Assembly: GCA_019648995.1 (NCBI GenBank)
Contig: BLXT01003772.1
Coordinates: 1,327,983 to 1,365,338 of the forward strand
DNA: 37,356 nucleotides
Source of the DNA: Plakobranchus ocellatus
Taxonomy: Eukaryota > Mollusca > Gastropoda > Plakobranchidae
Direction: 5' to 3'
The notes below the pieces were generated by a model that worked only from the letters and a program-made list of their open reading frames with translations, did not search any database and was not told the origin of the DNA. Positions 22,006 through 33,079 of the stretch are shown piece after piece. How positions within the stretch are numbered: the first letter of the stretch is position 1; each line of letters begins with the position of its first letter. The position numbers and the translations under genes are program-made.

Positions 22006-24213
22006 ATGAACCATGAAAAAAAAAACTGTTCAATAGTCTAATTAACAGAATTAATTGTCGAGGCGGTGTTCAGTTAGACCTAGAAATGAATAGCGAAAAC
22101 CTATTCAAGCAAAACATACAAAAAGATATAAATTTTTTTAGCTGATTTATTTTTGGCCCAATGCAAAGCCCCGCATATTTAAGATGGTCACAAACAAACC
22201 AAAAAAAAAAAATAATACAAAAGAATAAATCTTTTTAAGCTTTATAATGTGGACGGTGAATATTTGATCTTATTGGAGAATGACGCTTGTGAATCAAAAT
22301 CACAAAACGCATATCAGAAGAAAAAAATGAAAATAATCAGTGAAAAGAAGCAAAGCAATGAACCGTGTCCGATAGAAGCAGCAATATAAGCTGCGCATAT
22401 TGATTTAAACTTTGTTACCTTAGCTTATCCTCAGAAAAAGTAACGAATTCAAAAAGAGTAATGTTTTTCGCCTCACATTCACGTCGAAAGATATTTAAAT
22501 TTATGTGAACATCTCATAATACATACAGAAACACGACTTTTGATCATTGAAAAAAGACATTTTTTTTTTATGTACGGCATAATTCCCTCCAACGTATTCT
22601 GATAAAATGACAAGTCCTCCGTACTTCTATAATATTCCTGTAATATTCAGGTTCGAGTAGATTGAACTCTTTGATTTCATATAAAATAATGACAGTCTAC
22701 ACATACGCGGAAGCTACTTCTAGTTTCCGAGTTGTTTTGGTTTTATAAAAGTATAACTTTTTTGCTATTTTTGCTGTTCAAAAGCATGATTAAATTTCAT
22801 CAAAACGATTCCGAAATATGTCTGTGATAGGAGGAAAGTATTTTTATAATATTCCATCTGCATAATTCAAATGACAAATTAAAACAACTTGTTAAGTTAC
22901 TAAATTCTAGATCTAGCTCTAAGTCTAACTAATATAACTCTCAGTTTTAGGCTTTAAACTGAAACAAAGCACGATTAATTTATTTTATTAATAATTTTTT
23001 ACATATATAGAATCTTCATATAACTGACCTGCTACTTATTAATTATGTCGACATTGACTTGTTTTAATTGAAATTATCTAGGTTAGACTTCGTTCTTTAA
23101 CTTGACACTATAATATTTCAACGCCATTGATTGAAAATTAAGCGATGATAATATCTTTTTTTTCTGCAGAAGTAGAGCATTAGAAGACCTGATTTTATGA
23201 TATCACATAAATGAATAGCTGCTCTATTCATGGATAGGTAGAACGTCATTATTTTCCTTGCGTTAAAGAATTTTCAATCATATTCTGAAAATGAAACAGA
23301 TTCAACAAACATATTTTGCTTAGCTTATGTTTTATTTATTGCTGCACATGATTATATGCTTGGTCGGTACTATTGATTTCCGTGAAAAGAAGAATTCGGT
23401 CCAACTGATCATTGAAAAGTTGGATAGCGAAAAAACAAACGGCTGATTCATTTTTCCTTTATACAAAATGGCAAAAACTTGGCTTTTTTAGGTTTCTAAG
23501 TTACACCATCACTTACTTATCTAAATTGCGACATAAAGAGAAATGAATGAAAAAAAAGTAACGAAATCACAGTCAACAGCATAATAATATGTAATTTCAG
23601 CCGTTTGCATTTCTTTGAAATCCAAATTGATTTTCCAAAGTCATGTATGATAATATACTGTAAAGTGCCAAACATGAAGCCATTCTGATCATTTTGAATG
23701 ATAATTAAAGGTCAAAAAGTTGCTGCTAAACATCACAAAGGGATTAAAACGTTCATACAGCTCTCTAAATAATAAAACAGAATTACATATTGCTGCTGCT
23801 TTTTAAAGCCACTGAAGAAATGTTAATGTTAAGTACGCAAAGCTTATTTCATTTAGGAGTTTGATTAAATTACGTCACTGCCAAAAATAAAGTAAACGTT
23901 GTGTTAAAATTTGAGTTCGAATTACAAATGAAAGCTCTCATTCTAGACTATTAAGCTAAATGCAAGAATGTACAAAACAAAAACTATATCATTGTACGCA
24001 GAAATAAACCAAAAAAAATCAACATCATTTTCTATCACATCGGGTTTTTTTTTTAAAGCATAGATCAGCTGCCTAAGCCCATATTAGGATAAAAAAAGAC
24101 AAATACATCTCTTTCTCAAGATTTCTCAGCATGTGCTCTCTTGTTTATCTCTATTTGTTGAAAAAAAGCATTTGCTTCTAAATTATCTTCTTGAAGTATA
24201 CAGCAGATAATTA
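22006..24213. other. Stretch without recognised genes
   Basis: About 2.2 kb of very AT-rich sequence with no open frame over 60 codons and no repeat family I recognise. Confidence 0.5.
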
Positions 24214-24710
24214 TCACACTGATTCTTTCCGGGACGAGGCAGTGAGATGTTCACCCTTCATCAAAAATATTTCAATAACAGCATCATCGCATGACCTTCT
24301 GTAAACTCTATAGACCTGGTAAAGTTCTGGAATAATAGATTGCAAGTAAAACTTGGTGGTTTGTTTACTGCAGTAATACGACTCCACCTTGGGCAGTCCC
24401 TGTAGAAACTGTTTCCAATTCTCCTTCATCTCACTGAACTTCTTCTCGTCATTGCTCCCTCAACATGCTCACCATTTCTCTTTATATGGTGGTTCGAATC
24501 GATGTCTCTTTTAAGCCTGTCCTGGCCAAAAAAAAACCCAAAAACTTTCAGTTCTTTACCATTAACTATCAAATCTGAGTCCTCTTCTTTCCAACTCTTG
24601 TAACGCTCTTTGTCAGCTATAATTTATAGAAATAACCTACTGCATCTTCAACACACGCCTAAAAACCTCTTTCCTTTCCCCATCTGATATATCCTTGCAC
24701 CTGTTATGAA
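24214..24710 (-). pseudogene. Fragment of a multi-copy orphan repeat protein (ESHYCR type)
   Basis: Minus-strand remnant in at least two frames. From the top: RCKDISDGERKEVFRRVLKM (about 24630-24700), then DLIVNGKELKVFGFFFGQDR (about 24520-24580). The open frame at 24214-24429 follows, with FLQGLPKVESYYCSKQTTKF and then YLQSIIPELYQVYRVY. The order 'C..ISd.eR..iF...', 'vnGk...vC..fFl.tL', 'i.s.P..eSHYcR..t...Yl....i..mY.ly' is one I recognise from hypothetical proteins present in very many copies in cnidarian, arthropod and mollusc genomes, generally taken as transposon-derived. Domain identity is unknown to me. The catalytic half expected downstream is not visible; the frame ends at 24214. 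Confidence 0.45.
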
Positions 24711-24800
24711 AGACATGGATCATCCGCTTGTATTTAATATCAACATTCGTATCAATCGCCTGGTTTCATGATGATGATGATTATGGTGATAATAATAATT

Positions 24801-24900
24801 AGAAGAAGAAGAAGAAGAAGAAGAAGAAGAAGAAGAAGAAGAAGAAGAAGAAGAAGAAGAAGAAGAAGAANNNNNNNNNNNNNNNNNNNNNNNNNNNAGG

Positions 24901-24950
<50 letters not shown>

Positions 24951-25015
24951 CGACAACAAGAAAAAGAAGAAGAAGAAGAAGAAGAAGAAGAAGAAGAAGA
25001 AGAAGAAGAAGAAGA
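24801..25015. repeat. Compound (GAA)n-gap-(CAA)n-(GAA)n microsatellite
   Basis: GAA units at 24801-24870, 27 N at 24871-24897, CAA units at 24901-24951, then GAA units at 24960-25015. The poly-Arg, Gln, Glu, Ser and Phe frames across it are artefacts. Confidence 0.96.
24871..24897. other. Assembly gap (27 N) inside the triplet microsatellite
   Basis: N run between GAA and CAA tracts; the assembly evidently failed in simple repeats, so array length is unreliable. Confidence 0.99.
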
Positions 25016-26047
25016 TTGGTTTATTTGGGTTGTTTTTGCAGTTGTTCAACACTTTCTCTTTATAAAAAAAGCTTAAGGCACTCAATATATATTGATAAAT
25101 ACTTACAATCACGAAAGACAATAAGATAATGGGCATAAAAATCGACGATACTGATCTAAAATGCATGAAATTTTCAAATATTTGCGGTGACAGATTGCTA
25201 AATTTTTTGCATTTATCCTACAGATAGTTTTCAAACATAAATTAAGCTTAGTCATTAATAAATCATCGCACTCACCATTTCCCTTAATCGCTAGGCGCAT
25301 ATAGGTAGTCTTTGTCCAGTGTGTGCGTGCTTGTTAGCTATCTCAGAATTTTCAATATCATTGCGTTTGGGCAGCTAACATACTTTTCTGAAATTTTGAG
25401 ATGCTAGGCACTAATGGGGCGTGATCTCTTTAGTAAAATTTCTAATAATATTTTTATGTGAAATAAATTGCAGTAATTTACTCATATTTGATGACAAAAC
25501 GATAAAGTAAAGCCCTTACACATACAATTTCAGACTTCTTGTGAAGATTTCACCACAAAAATCTTTTCAAGAAGAAAAAAAAATCCATTTCAGTGTGTTA
25601 CGCAAGAAGTTAATATAAATTGACTCGACGGTTTACACACGCGGATAGAGATATTGGTTTTTAGACCACTATTAATCGTCAAAATGTTTTGCGATTGAAA
25701 TAGTAAATAGAGAATGTGCTGTTTTTCTCAAGTTTCAACTCTTTTCTCGGTAACAAACGTCAATTAGGGGGAACTGATCTAAAACTGGCAAAAACCAAAA
25801 CCATACTTCATTAGTACTATAAGGTCCTCTTAAATAGAGAATAAATACCTAAACGAAATTATAATGATCTGCAAGACTATCTGTAGGTCTACATTTGAAC
25901 AATAACGTTCTTTTTACAATGCAGATATATAGTTTAGCTTCATAAGAGAAAAATGATTTAAAATAATAATTATTACGAGTATATAGGGTCTAGAGAAGGA
26001 CATACAACTTGTAAATGAATAACGAATGCGCAGAAATACTGTAACGC

Positions 26048-26053
<6 letters not shown>
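25016..26053. other. Stretch without recognised genes
   Basis: AT-rich sequence; short open frames without motifs. Confidence 0.45.

Positions 26054-26078
<25 letters not shown>
26054..26078. repeat. (GT)n microsatellite
   Basis: About 12 GT units, followed by an alternating purine-pyrimidine tract to about 26100 and GGAT units near 26109. Confidence 0.95.
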
Positions 26079-26139
26079 CACACGTACGTGCGTGCATGTA
26101 TGTATAGATGGATGGATGAATAAATGGATGGGCAATGTA

Positions 26140-26382
26140 TTATTCATTCCTGGACTTTCCGCAACCACTGCACCATCTCTTGATAATGTGCAGAAACAAG
26201 TGCCCAAACCCCTTTTTGCCCGTCATAAATACATGTAGAAAAGTTGTATTATGAGAGGCAAAAAGTTCATGATCAAGCGGCTTGAGTTTAAGAAGCTCCA
26301 AAGGCTTTTCGGAATCCACAAAGCTTTCCGCAATGATATCTTTTATTAGCGAGATGACGGATTTATGGATAGCATGTCGCAT
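26140..26382 (-). CDS. Unidentified 80-codon open frame
   Basis: Minus-strand frame starting MRHAIHKSVISLIKDIIAES and continuing with PLELLKLKPLDHELFASH. Its mixed, balanced residue use reads like real protein rather than AT-rich noise. The last part (GFGHLFLHIIKRWCSGCGK) has a Cys pair. No family recognised, and no convincing splice sites or promoter. It could be a decayed transposon piece, a host exon or chance. Confidence 0.22.
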   Translation of the reverse strand: MRHAIHKSVISLIKDIIAESFVDSEKPLELLKLKPLDHELFASHNTTFLHVFMTGKKGFGHLFLHIIKRWCSGCGKSRNE

Positions 26383-26389
26383 TGTGAAA

Positions 26390-26992
26390 ATATCTTTACT
26401 AAGCTACCCACTGCATGATTCTAGTCTCGCTTTAGCTTACATCTAGAAATCCATTTTCCAATTATTCCGAATTATAATAAAATCTACTTTATGATACCGA
26501 TTAATTTTTTTTTATTTAGATCTTGATCTAGACTTCTTTTTCCTGGCATAGCAGGCACGAGCAATTAGGAAAAACAAAGAACTAAAACCAAACTCTGCAG
26601 CTTTCAATAAGGTTTATTTGAATTTTTGCAACATTGCCCACTTTAGACTTTCAACTTTTTTAAGAGGCTTGGCGGGGAAGAAGAAATAATTTTTTTGAAC
26701 AAATTTAAAGGCGTATCTACTAGATCTAGATATAAAAGTAAATATCTAGACTCCAGATCAGATAAAGTTTAGCTTAGCCTTGCTTTGCTAATAAGCAAAT
26801 AAGCTAGATAAGATAAATTAGTGCTGACTGTTGACGCCTTAGCTGCAAAACAAATTATTTAAAGGTAGGCCTACTACTGTTGAGGTTTTCAGCTGCCTCT
26901 CGGTGGTTTTGCTTGTGAGCATAAAACATACCTCTTAAGTAGTTTCAGATTTATTTTTTTCTGGACGACGTTAATCGGGTGTTACTAACGGA
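26390..26992. other. Stretch without recognised genes
   Basis: AT-rich, with AGATCT palindromes at about 26516 and 26717; possible promoter/5' region of the ORF at 26993, but no TATA box is evident. Confidence 0.4.
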
Positions 26993-27199
26993 ATGCTATT
27001 ATTAATTGTAACAATAATTTCCCTGGCGCTAGAAGCTTCAGTTCAAAGCAAGGGTCCACTTAGATATGGGAAACCTCACTATTATTTAGACGGCTCATGG
27101 AAACCTATATATCTACGACCAGAGGTTGATAACATGGCGCAACCAATCTGGCTGGGTGTTGGAGATATATCGCTTACACAATCGCACAATAGTCCTTAA
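26993..27199 (+). CDS. Candidate small secreted protein or first coding exon
   Basis: Frame of 68 codons beginning MLLLIVTIISLALEASVQSK, a textbook signal peptide: short hydrophobic core, then small residues Glu-Ala-Ser before a probable cleavage near residue 17-19. The mature part has GPLRYGKPHYYLDGSWKPIY and then LRPEVDNMAQPIW, rich in aromatic residues and free of Cys. One RYGK stretch could mark amidation in a neuropeptide precursor, but no paired-basic processing sites frame it. It could be a complete tiny secreted protein. It could also be a first exon spliced at CCAGAG|GTTGAT (about 27126), a weak donor, to a downstream exon such as 28365-28445. I do not recognise the family. Confidence 0.35.
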   Translation: MLLLIVTIISLALEASVQSKGPLRYGKPHYYLDGSWKPIYLRPEVDNMAQPIWLGVGDISLTQSHNSP

Positions 27200-28364
27200 T
27201 AATATTTTTAATTATCTATTTTAGCCTATAGTATGTTAGGCCGCTAATGTTAAATGTTGCACAAGTCGCGCGAGAAACTTGCATTCTAGGCTTTTATGTA
27301 AGGTTATAATAGTACAATCTTCAAACTCACACAGTGATGTAGTGACAGCGTTAGAATGAAGGTAAACGCTTTTGTATTTTCTCTACAAAAATGTAAATCA
27401 TGAACTTCTTGATAACTAGAAGCTTCACATAACCAAAATATGACCTGTGCCTACTTATCCAGGTTCGTGACAAAAAGTATGAACATGAGAAAACGAAACA
27501 AAATGATAAAATTAGAAAAGACTTACGTGACAAAATGAGATTAGTTTGTAGATTCTTTGTAATACTTGAGCTTCAAAAGTCAGTTACACAAACGGATCAG
27601 GTCTGCTTCACTTTAGAAGTTTTAAAAAGCTCTCTTTGCATTGCTTTTTATCTAGCAAAAAAAAAATATATGCATTTTAACATCCTTATGTCAACCAGAT
27701 ATGCAAAAGACAATACAAGTGGATGAAACCTTGGCCTATTTAGATCAGCAAAATGAGATGGGTTCTCATTATTTTAAGTCTTGTCTCATCTGTGGGGAAA
27801 ATTAAATATAGGCAAACGAATTTTGTATTCATTTAAAGTTGGCTAAAGTAGGCTACGTCACATAAGTTACCATAACTTCACAACCAGATCTTCTGTTGAC
27901 AAAAAAATCCATAAATTTGCTACAGAATTTGCTTGTTTGTGTGTTCGTTCTTTTTTTTATTATTAAAGCTTGCGCTGTTTAGAAAATAGACTAATGGGTT
28001 CATTTCAAAGAGAAGTAATTTGTTTTCTAACAGCATCTCCTCCCAAAGACCATTCCAGTGCACAGATATCAGGATTTAAGAGAAAAAAAAGGCATCCGCA
28101 ATGCATCCTTTCGCCCATTCTGTTGCCATGGAGCTGTTCAAGAGAACCATGACTAACCAAATCAGAGAGCAAGAATGCGGCTAGGATGGCAAGGTCCAAA
28201 TGTACATGTCGCGAATAAAACAACCAAGCAAGGAAAGGCATTACTCAGGAACATGACGGCATATTCAAAGTCAATACATATAGATCTAGTCGTTGGTAGT
28301 TTGCTGGAAGTTGTTCAAATTTAAAGAATAGACATTCAGATTTGCATTTCTTTTTGATTTGCAG
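27200..28364. other. Stretch between two candidate exons, possible intron
   Basis: AT-rich. A GC-richer patch at 28005-28241 has overlapping frames on both strands but no recognised motif. Position 28364 ends a strong polypyrimidine tract and AG. Confidence 0.35.
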
Positions 28365-28445
28365 CGGCCTCTGAAAGTTCATTCGTCGTACAACCTGTTC
28401 TGTGACGATCGCGCCCGGACGCACGTGCCGTTCATGGGGAAATAG
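28365..28445 (+). CDS. Candidate terminal coding exon ending in an amidation-like signal
   Basis: A GC-rich island of 81 nt follows an excellent acceptor (TTTGCATTTCTTTTTGATTT then GCAG). In phase 0 it encodes 26 residues with YNLFCDDRARTHVPFMGK at the end, then TAG. Composition switches sharply from about 30% GC to about 60% GC exactly at the AG and back soon after the stop, as expected of a coding exon. The final Gly-Lys-stop would yield a C-terminal Met-amide if the protein is a secreted peptide precursor. The upstream partner is unknown; 26993-27199 is the only same-strand signal-peptide candidate nearby. Family not recognised. Confidence 0.4.
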   Translation, partial: RPLKVHSSYNLFCDDRARTHVPFMGK

Positions 28446-29004
28446 TATGCCTTTTACACACTATTCGTTTTCCTCACAATCCATTGTGCAATTAAATCAC
28501 GTCTTAACAGCAAAATACTTTGATCTAGCAAGGTCGAATACGAAGTGGACATTACGGTTTTGTAAGAAATAGATAAGCATTAGATAATACTTAAATACTG
28601 GTATTTATCTCAATAGAATTCAGAGAAAATGCGTGGCCAGATCTGAGAGTAATTAGAAATTTACACTGGGATTAATCTGCATCTACACGAATTGAAGGAG
28701 GACATTATGATTACGAATCTATCAAATGAATGTAAAGCAGGCACATGAAATGCCTCCTGATCTTTTTAACCTACATAGTGAAATAATCTTAAGGAATCAT
28801 AATGATATTTCAGGCTTAAAAATAAATGCATTTTGAATAAATGAGTTTGATGAACATTTCAAAACACTTTTACATACTCTAGTTTTAGAGAGCGAAAGAA
28901 TGGGTCTGTCCTTGAAGGTAAAAAACGGTATGTTTTGAATTCTCAAACAAGTAGTCTAATCCGCAAGTGCAATCTCGTAGCTAACTCTAAAAAATCATCA
29001 AGTT

Positions 29005-29525
29005 ATACAATTCAAATATCTTGGCTTTCTGATAATATAGATGATAGATGAACAAGAGAAATAAGTAAAAGAATAGCCATGTCCAAAAATACATTCCCAA
29101 AAAAATGATACCAAAAGTGGCAAAGAGAAACACAAGTATGAAAACCAAAGGGTAAAGAAAACATAATGTACGGTCAGTACTCTTAAATGGTAGTGAGTGT
29201 TGGACAATGAACAAAGAAAAAGAGAGAAAACTAAAGGTAAAAGAGATGTGGTTTATCAGAAAAATGATGACGATATGATTGGCGGTAAAAAATCCAATGA
29301 ATACTGAAAGAGGCTTACCTTGAGCGATCACTATTAAATCCATAAGACAGTTTTTTTTTGGGTCATATTAAATTTGCCGCCATAAGGGTTTAGAACACTT
29401 AGCAATTACTGAAAAAAATTGAAGGCAAACGCAGAAGAGGTAGACATGGAATAACTATTATTGAAAATTTTAAGTCATGGGTAATAGGTAAGGGTAGTAA
29501 CAAAACTTTATGAGGTTAAGTGCAA
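29005..29525 (+). pseudogene. LINE (non-LTR retrotransposon) reverse transcriptase, C-terminal remnant
   Basis: Plus-strand remnant with frameshifts. QFKYLG (about 29008-29025) and TREISKRIAMSKNTF (about 29055-29100) match the 'vdsFkYLGs.it.dg....EI..Ri..ak.aF' region. A clean frame follows with VRSVLLNGSECWTMNKEKER and then LKVKEMWFIRKMMTI, the 'v.sVLLYGsE.Wt......rl.afEMw..RrmL.I.W' block. Then, in other frames, SLLN, FFFG and HKGLEHLAITEK, followed by RGRHGITIIENFKSWV, match '...FfGHi.R..gLE.L...GKi.G.R.RGRqr'. This is the C-terminal end of a LINE ORF2 of RTE/Jockey-like type; clade assignment is tentative. The coding trace runs almost directly into a (GATT)n tract, which is the element's 3' tail. 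Heavily 5' truncated and inactive. Confidence 0.75.
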
Positions 29526-29528
29526 ATA

Positions 29529-29593
<65 letters not shown>
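29529..29593 (+). repeat. (GATT)n microsatellite forming the LINE 3' tail
   Basis: About 16 GATT units start within a few tens of bases of the LINE ORF2 end. A tail of short tandem units after a very short 3' UTR is typical of RTE-like LINEs; the array has probably expanded since insertion. Confidence 0.9.
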
Positions 29594-29596
<3 letters not shown>

Positions 29597-30779
29597 TACC
29601 CAGTCCATCCTTAAGGGGTGATCTCAGGATTTCTGTTCATTCATTTGCTTCACAGACCATTGTCAGATACTTAAGCAAATTAAAACGAAGGTAAAAATCC
29701 ATTAAAAATATAACAGAGTTTATGGAGAAAAACTTGAAAAGGAATCTGTACGTAGCCTCAGAAATTTTTAAATACACCGAGTTTATTTATTTTTTTTTTT
29801 TTTTAAGTAACTCACTATGCGCGAGGGGTTCACTTCTCGGAAAAGTATGTACATGTCAGTTACAAAGTAGTATTTACTCCTGGTGGCTTAAAAGTCTGGG
29901 CACACAGTTAAAATATGTCGGATATGTGTAAAGGCTGTCGCAAGCAGAGCAAAAAGGTGTTCCTCATTGTTTAAAAGGTAGTATGTGAGGCCCACCCGAA
30001 ACCTACACATTACCGTCTCCCGTTTTCTACAAAAACATCCATCTTTGTTTCTTTGCACACTCATTTGTTTCTTTTGTTAGTTGATGGCTGGTTAGTTGAA
30101 TTGAAAAATGTCTTATTGGACTAAAATCACATTCTATATATCACATTAGATTAAGCATCTGAATTTCTTTGACTGGTGTTGTCAAGATTTCGGGTAGTAT
30201 AATTACATCTACTCGCCCAGCTGTTGTTTTTTTTTATCTTTTTTGGATAGTTAGACAAAAAAAGTGTCCATTATAAGCATGAAGCTATTAAGAAAGAGGA
30301 GAACATAATGCCACAGCCTACATCTATTTCCTTTGGGAAACATTTTTATGACACAAACAACCACTTATCGTAACCTTGAAGCTTACATGCTAATGAGAGG
30401 CGTGTGCTGTTGGAGTCTACACTGAACGGGAACTCTCGAGGACCTTATCCAGTATGACATTGTATTATCTTTAGGGACACCAAACTATTTTGCTCAGAAT
30501 TGTGTGCATTCATTATTTTTTTGTATTCTGCAGCTGAAATGTTAGATTGATTTCAAAATATCATTGATTATTAAACTTTTTTTCTGTCCATTTATTTCTT
30601 TTTTAAAATGCCGCCATCTTATTATTTTGTGCGTTCTTTAACTGTTATTTGAGTATAAAACTTGTTAAATTGCCCTTGCTATCTATTTTTCTATTTTTTA
30701 TTTGAATAAACCCGTTACTGTGTCATCCACTTCTTTCTCCATGTTTTTGCTGGAATAATATTTATCGTTTTTATTATTA
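29594..30779. other. Stretch without recognised genes
   Basis: AT-rich with poly-T runs (for example 29788-29805). No motif recognised. Confidence 0.45.
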
Positions 30780-30917
30780 TCATTGCGTACTGCACAAACG
30801 TGTCCTGTGCATAACGTTGAAGTGCATCCATCGGACAATCATTGATTAGACTGGCTACCCGATCAATTTTAAAATGATGAGGAGGATAGTGAAACCCCGC
30901 AGGACGAAAAACATGAC
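30780..30917 (-). CDS. Possible internal exon of an unidentified minus-strand gene
   Basis: After a CTTTTGCCGTTTGCAG acceptor the minus strand reads HVFRPAGFHYPPHHFKIDRV followed by ASLINDCPMDALQRYAQDTF, a protein-like composition in an AT-rich setting. The frame closes at 30715. No consensus donor is visible; GTGCAG near 30792 is a weak candidate, so the 3' limit is a guess. It could be an upstream exon of the glutamine synthetase-like gene 28 kb away on the same strand, but it does not resemble that family. Identity unknown. Confidence 0.3.
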
Positions 30918-31039
30918 CTGCAAACGGCAAAAGATCTTAATTAGGACAACGGCCATAACACCCTTTGCTAAGCTAAGAAAAGTACGGTGCGAGAGTCTAA
31001 TAACCAAAAAGTAGTGAGCCAATTGAAAATAGTAAGACT

Positions 31040-31051
31040 AGTAGCAGTAGC

Positions 31052-31083
<32 letters not shown>

Positions 31084-31096
31084 CAGCAGCAGTAGC

Positions 31097-31173
<77 letters not shown>
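31040..31173. repeat. (GTA)n/(GCA) microsatellite
   Basis: Long AGT triplet array with interspersed GCA units near its start (31043-31099). Val, Tyr and Ser frames across it are artefacts. Confidence 0.97.
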
Positions 31174-32195
31174 AATAGAAATAATAGGTAAGCTGATATA
31201 TTTACTTGTAGTAAGAGTAGAAGCTTTAATTTTGGGTAAGAGCTTGAAAATTCATAGGCCTGGCTACCTTTCACTTGGAAAATGTCTTCACTTTTCTTTT
31301 AGCTCTTGAAGATTTGAAGACATGTCTAACTTTTTTGGAATGATGGTAGGTTAGTGGTGTTATAAGATTTAGTTAGAAAGTCACTGAAATGCTTTGCTCA
31401 CCCAAGATCGTTTGCTTGCACAAATCTGCCCACGCATTGTGAATTTATTATGAAAATGAAAAGTAATTATGCTTCGATGATATAAATCAAGATCTGTGTC
31501 CATGGCTGAGTGAAAACATACAGTCTTAATATAGTCTAGATCTAGTTCAGAATGACCAAAACTGTGACAAAAGTCATAATTTCAAATTTAAATTGTTGGA
31601 TCTGCCTCCATTTCCAAAGTAAACAATCATTGAAGATAATAACGTAGACCTAGACTTTGATCTAGATCAAGATCTAGTTTTGGCTCAGTAGTTTAAATAA
31701 GGACCAGTTTATTAAAGATCATTCAGGATGAGAATTTTTATATCTAATAAATCCATTGATGAAATTGTAAAGAAAACTGTCGAGATCGAAGTCCAGAATC
31801 AAGATGCAATTCAAAACATCCGCCTTGGGTCAAATCCGAATCTATGACTTCACAAGCAGTTACTTCTGTTTGACCTGTACCTAGAGTAGGCATGGTGAGT
31901 CCAGCCAGAGAAAATGAAACTGGCTTCAAGTATGTTGATGAAAACATAGCAGATTTGCCTTGCTGACAAGATTATTTTTTTTCTGCACTTGAATGGTGAT
32001 GCTTGTCTCTTCGAACTCTTGCGAGGTCCAGGGTACTGAGATGTTATTTAAGGTCTAAAAAAAACCTCGGACTAGATAGAAAATAAACAACGATACAATT
32101 TTAGATGTTTTATGGCACTGAATAATTCATTAATGTCAATTGCTTATTCTTTTACCAGCTTTTTTCATAACGTATTTTGAACTTTCAAAGTTTTA
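31174..32195. other. Stretch without confirmed genes
   Basis: Includes AGATCT-rich sequence at about 31530-31545 and 31655-31678. A 67-codon minus-strand frame at 31744-31947 starts MFSSTYLKPVSFSLAGLTM; it reads like protein but has no recognised motif. Confidence 0.4.
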
Positions 32196-32399
32196 GTTTA
32201 GATCTACCGTTGCATGATAGGACGAGAAATTCCATTTTCTATTATAGTGTTACAACGCATCAAATTAAGCAATAAAAACAGACCCTGCGCTCTAAAACAT
32301 GTTTCTAAATATAGCTTAGGGTACTCAGGGTGAAAAAAAAGAATTCGATTTGCTTAAACAAAGCTGTTTTCGAAAAGATGAGCTAAATCACTGACACGC
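32196..32399 (+). repeat. Dispersed repeat of about 205 bp, copy 2 (inverted relative to 21092-21298)
   Basis: Contains GTTTAGATCT, AATTCCATTTTC, CAACGCATCAAATTAAGCAA, CCTGCGCTCTA, GTTTCTAAAT, GCTGTTTT and AGCTAAATCACTGAC in the same order as the complement of 21092-21298. It ends about 40 bp before the first open frame of the orphan element region, but copy 1 has no such neighbour, so it is probably independent. Confidence 0.8.
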
Positions 32400-33079
32400 T
32401 GAGATAGTGTTTAAGCAGAAAAATGCAGTATCGTCTTCATGGCACGCAAAACCAGGTTATGGCCGGTGGTGATGTTGCACGGCAACAAGGCCATTTCAAG
32501 ACCTTGGGTTCAACTTGTACCTGTTAGATTTAATCACCTAACGAAGGGAACGAGTTTGAGGAGACTTTCTATAAGAAATCTGTTTGTTGGTTCCAGTCTT
32601 ATCAAAACAGTTAAACGGCCGGTTTGTTTTTATGAGATGATAACACACATGCAAGTGTCCGTCAGAGGCAAGCTGTACACCTTTTCGTGGCGGATCTCCA
32701 GGCTCAGTTGATCTTCACGAAGCATGGACTCTCCCTTTGTACAAGTTCCTCTGTCATGAACAGTGCTTGAGTGACAGCTCATTGCTAAAAGAATTGGCAA
32801 ACAGAGGTTAGGTATGATGGCTTATGAAGTGAAATAACATTTGGTTTCTGTCTGTAAAAGGCTGCCACGCATTTGACCTCAGCCTCCAAGTTCCTAGCAG
32901 AGTGCATCCTGGGCGCATGGAGGACACCTGTCAACTGTATCATTTTGTTTCTCATCTGTTCAAGTCAAAGAGATCTTCCTCATGTTTACAAAAATCTAGG
33001 GAAAAGAATTGAACAGGCTTGCAGAATGGCAGAGGTTTTTCCCGAACAAAATCTTAAAGTTTTGATTGGCATTCTATAG

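Noticed and set aside
24720-25166. 148-codon minus frame and 102-codon plus frame with Ser, Arg, Gln and Glu runs
   Set aside because: Products of GAA/CAA triplet repeats and N codons; no non-repeat domain.
28987-29343. 118-codon hydrophobic minus-strand frame resembling a membrane protein
   Set aside because: Antisense of the A-rich LINE RT sequence; the Phe/Leu-rich composition comes from complementing Lys/Glu codons.
30987-31274. Poly-Val and poly-Tyr frames
   Set aside because: Translation of the (GTA)n array.
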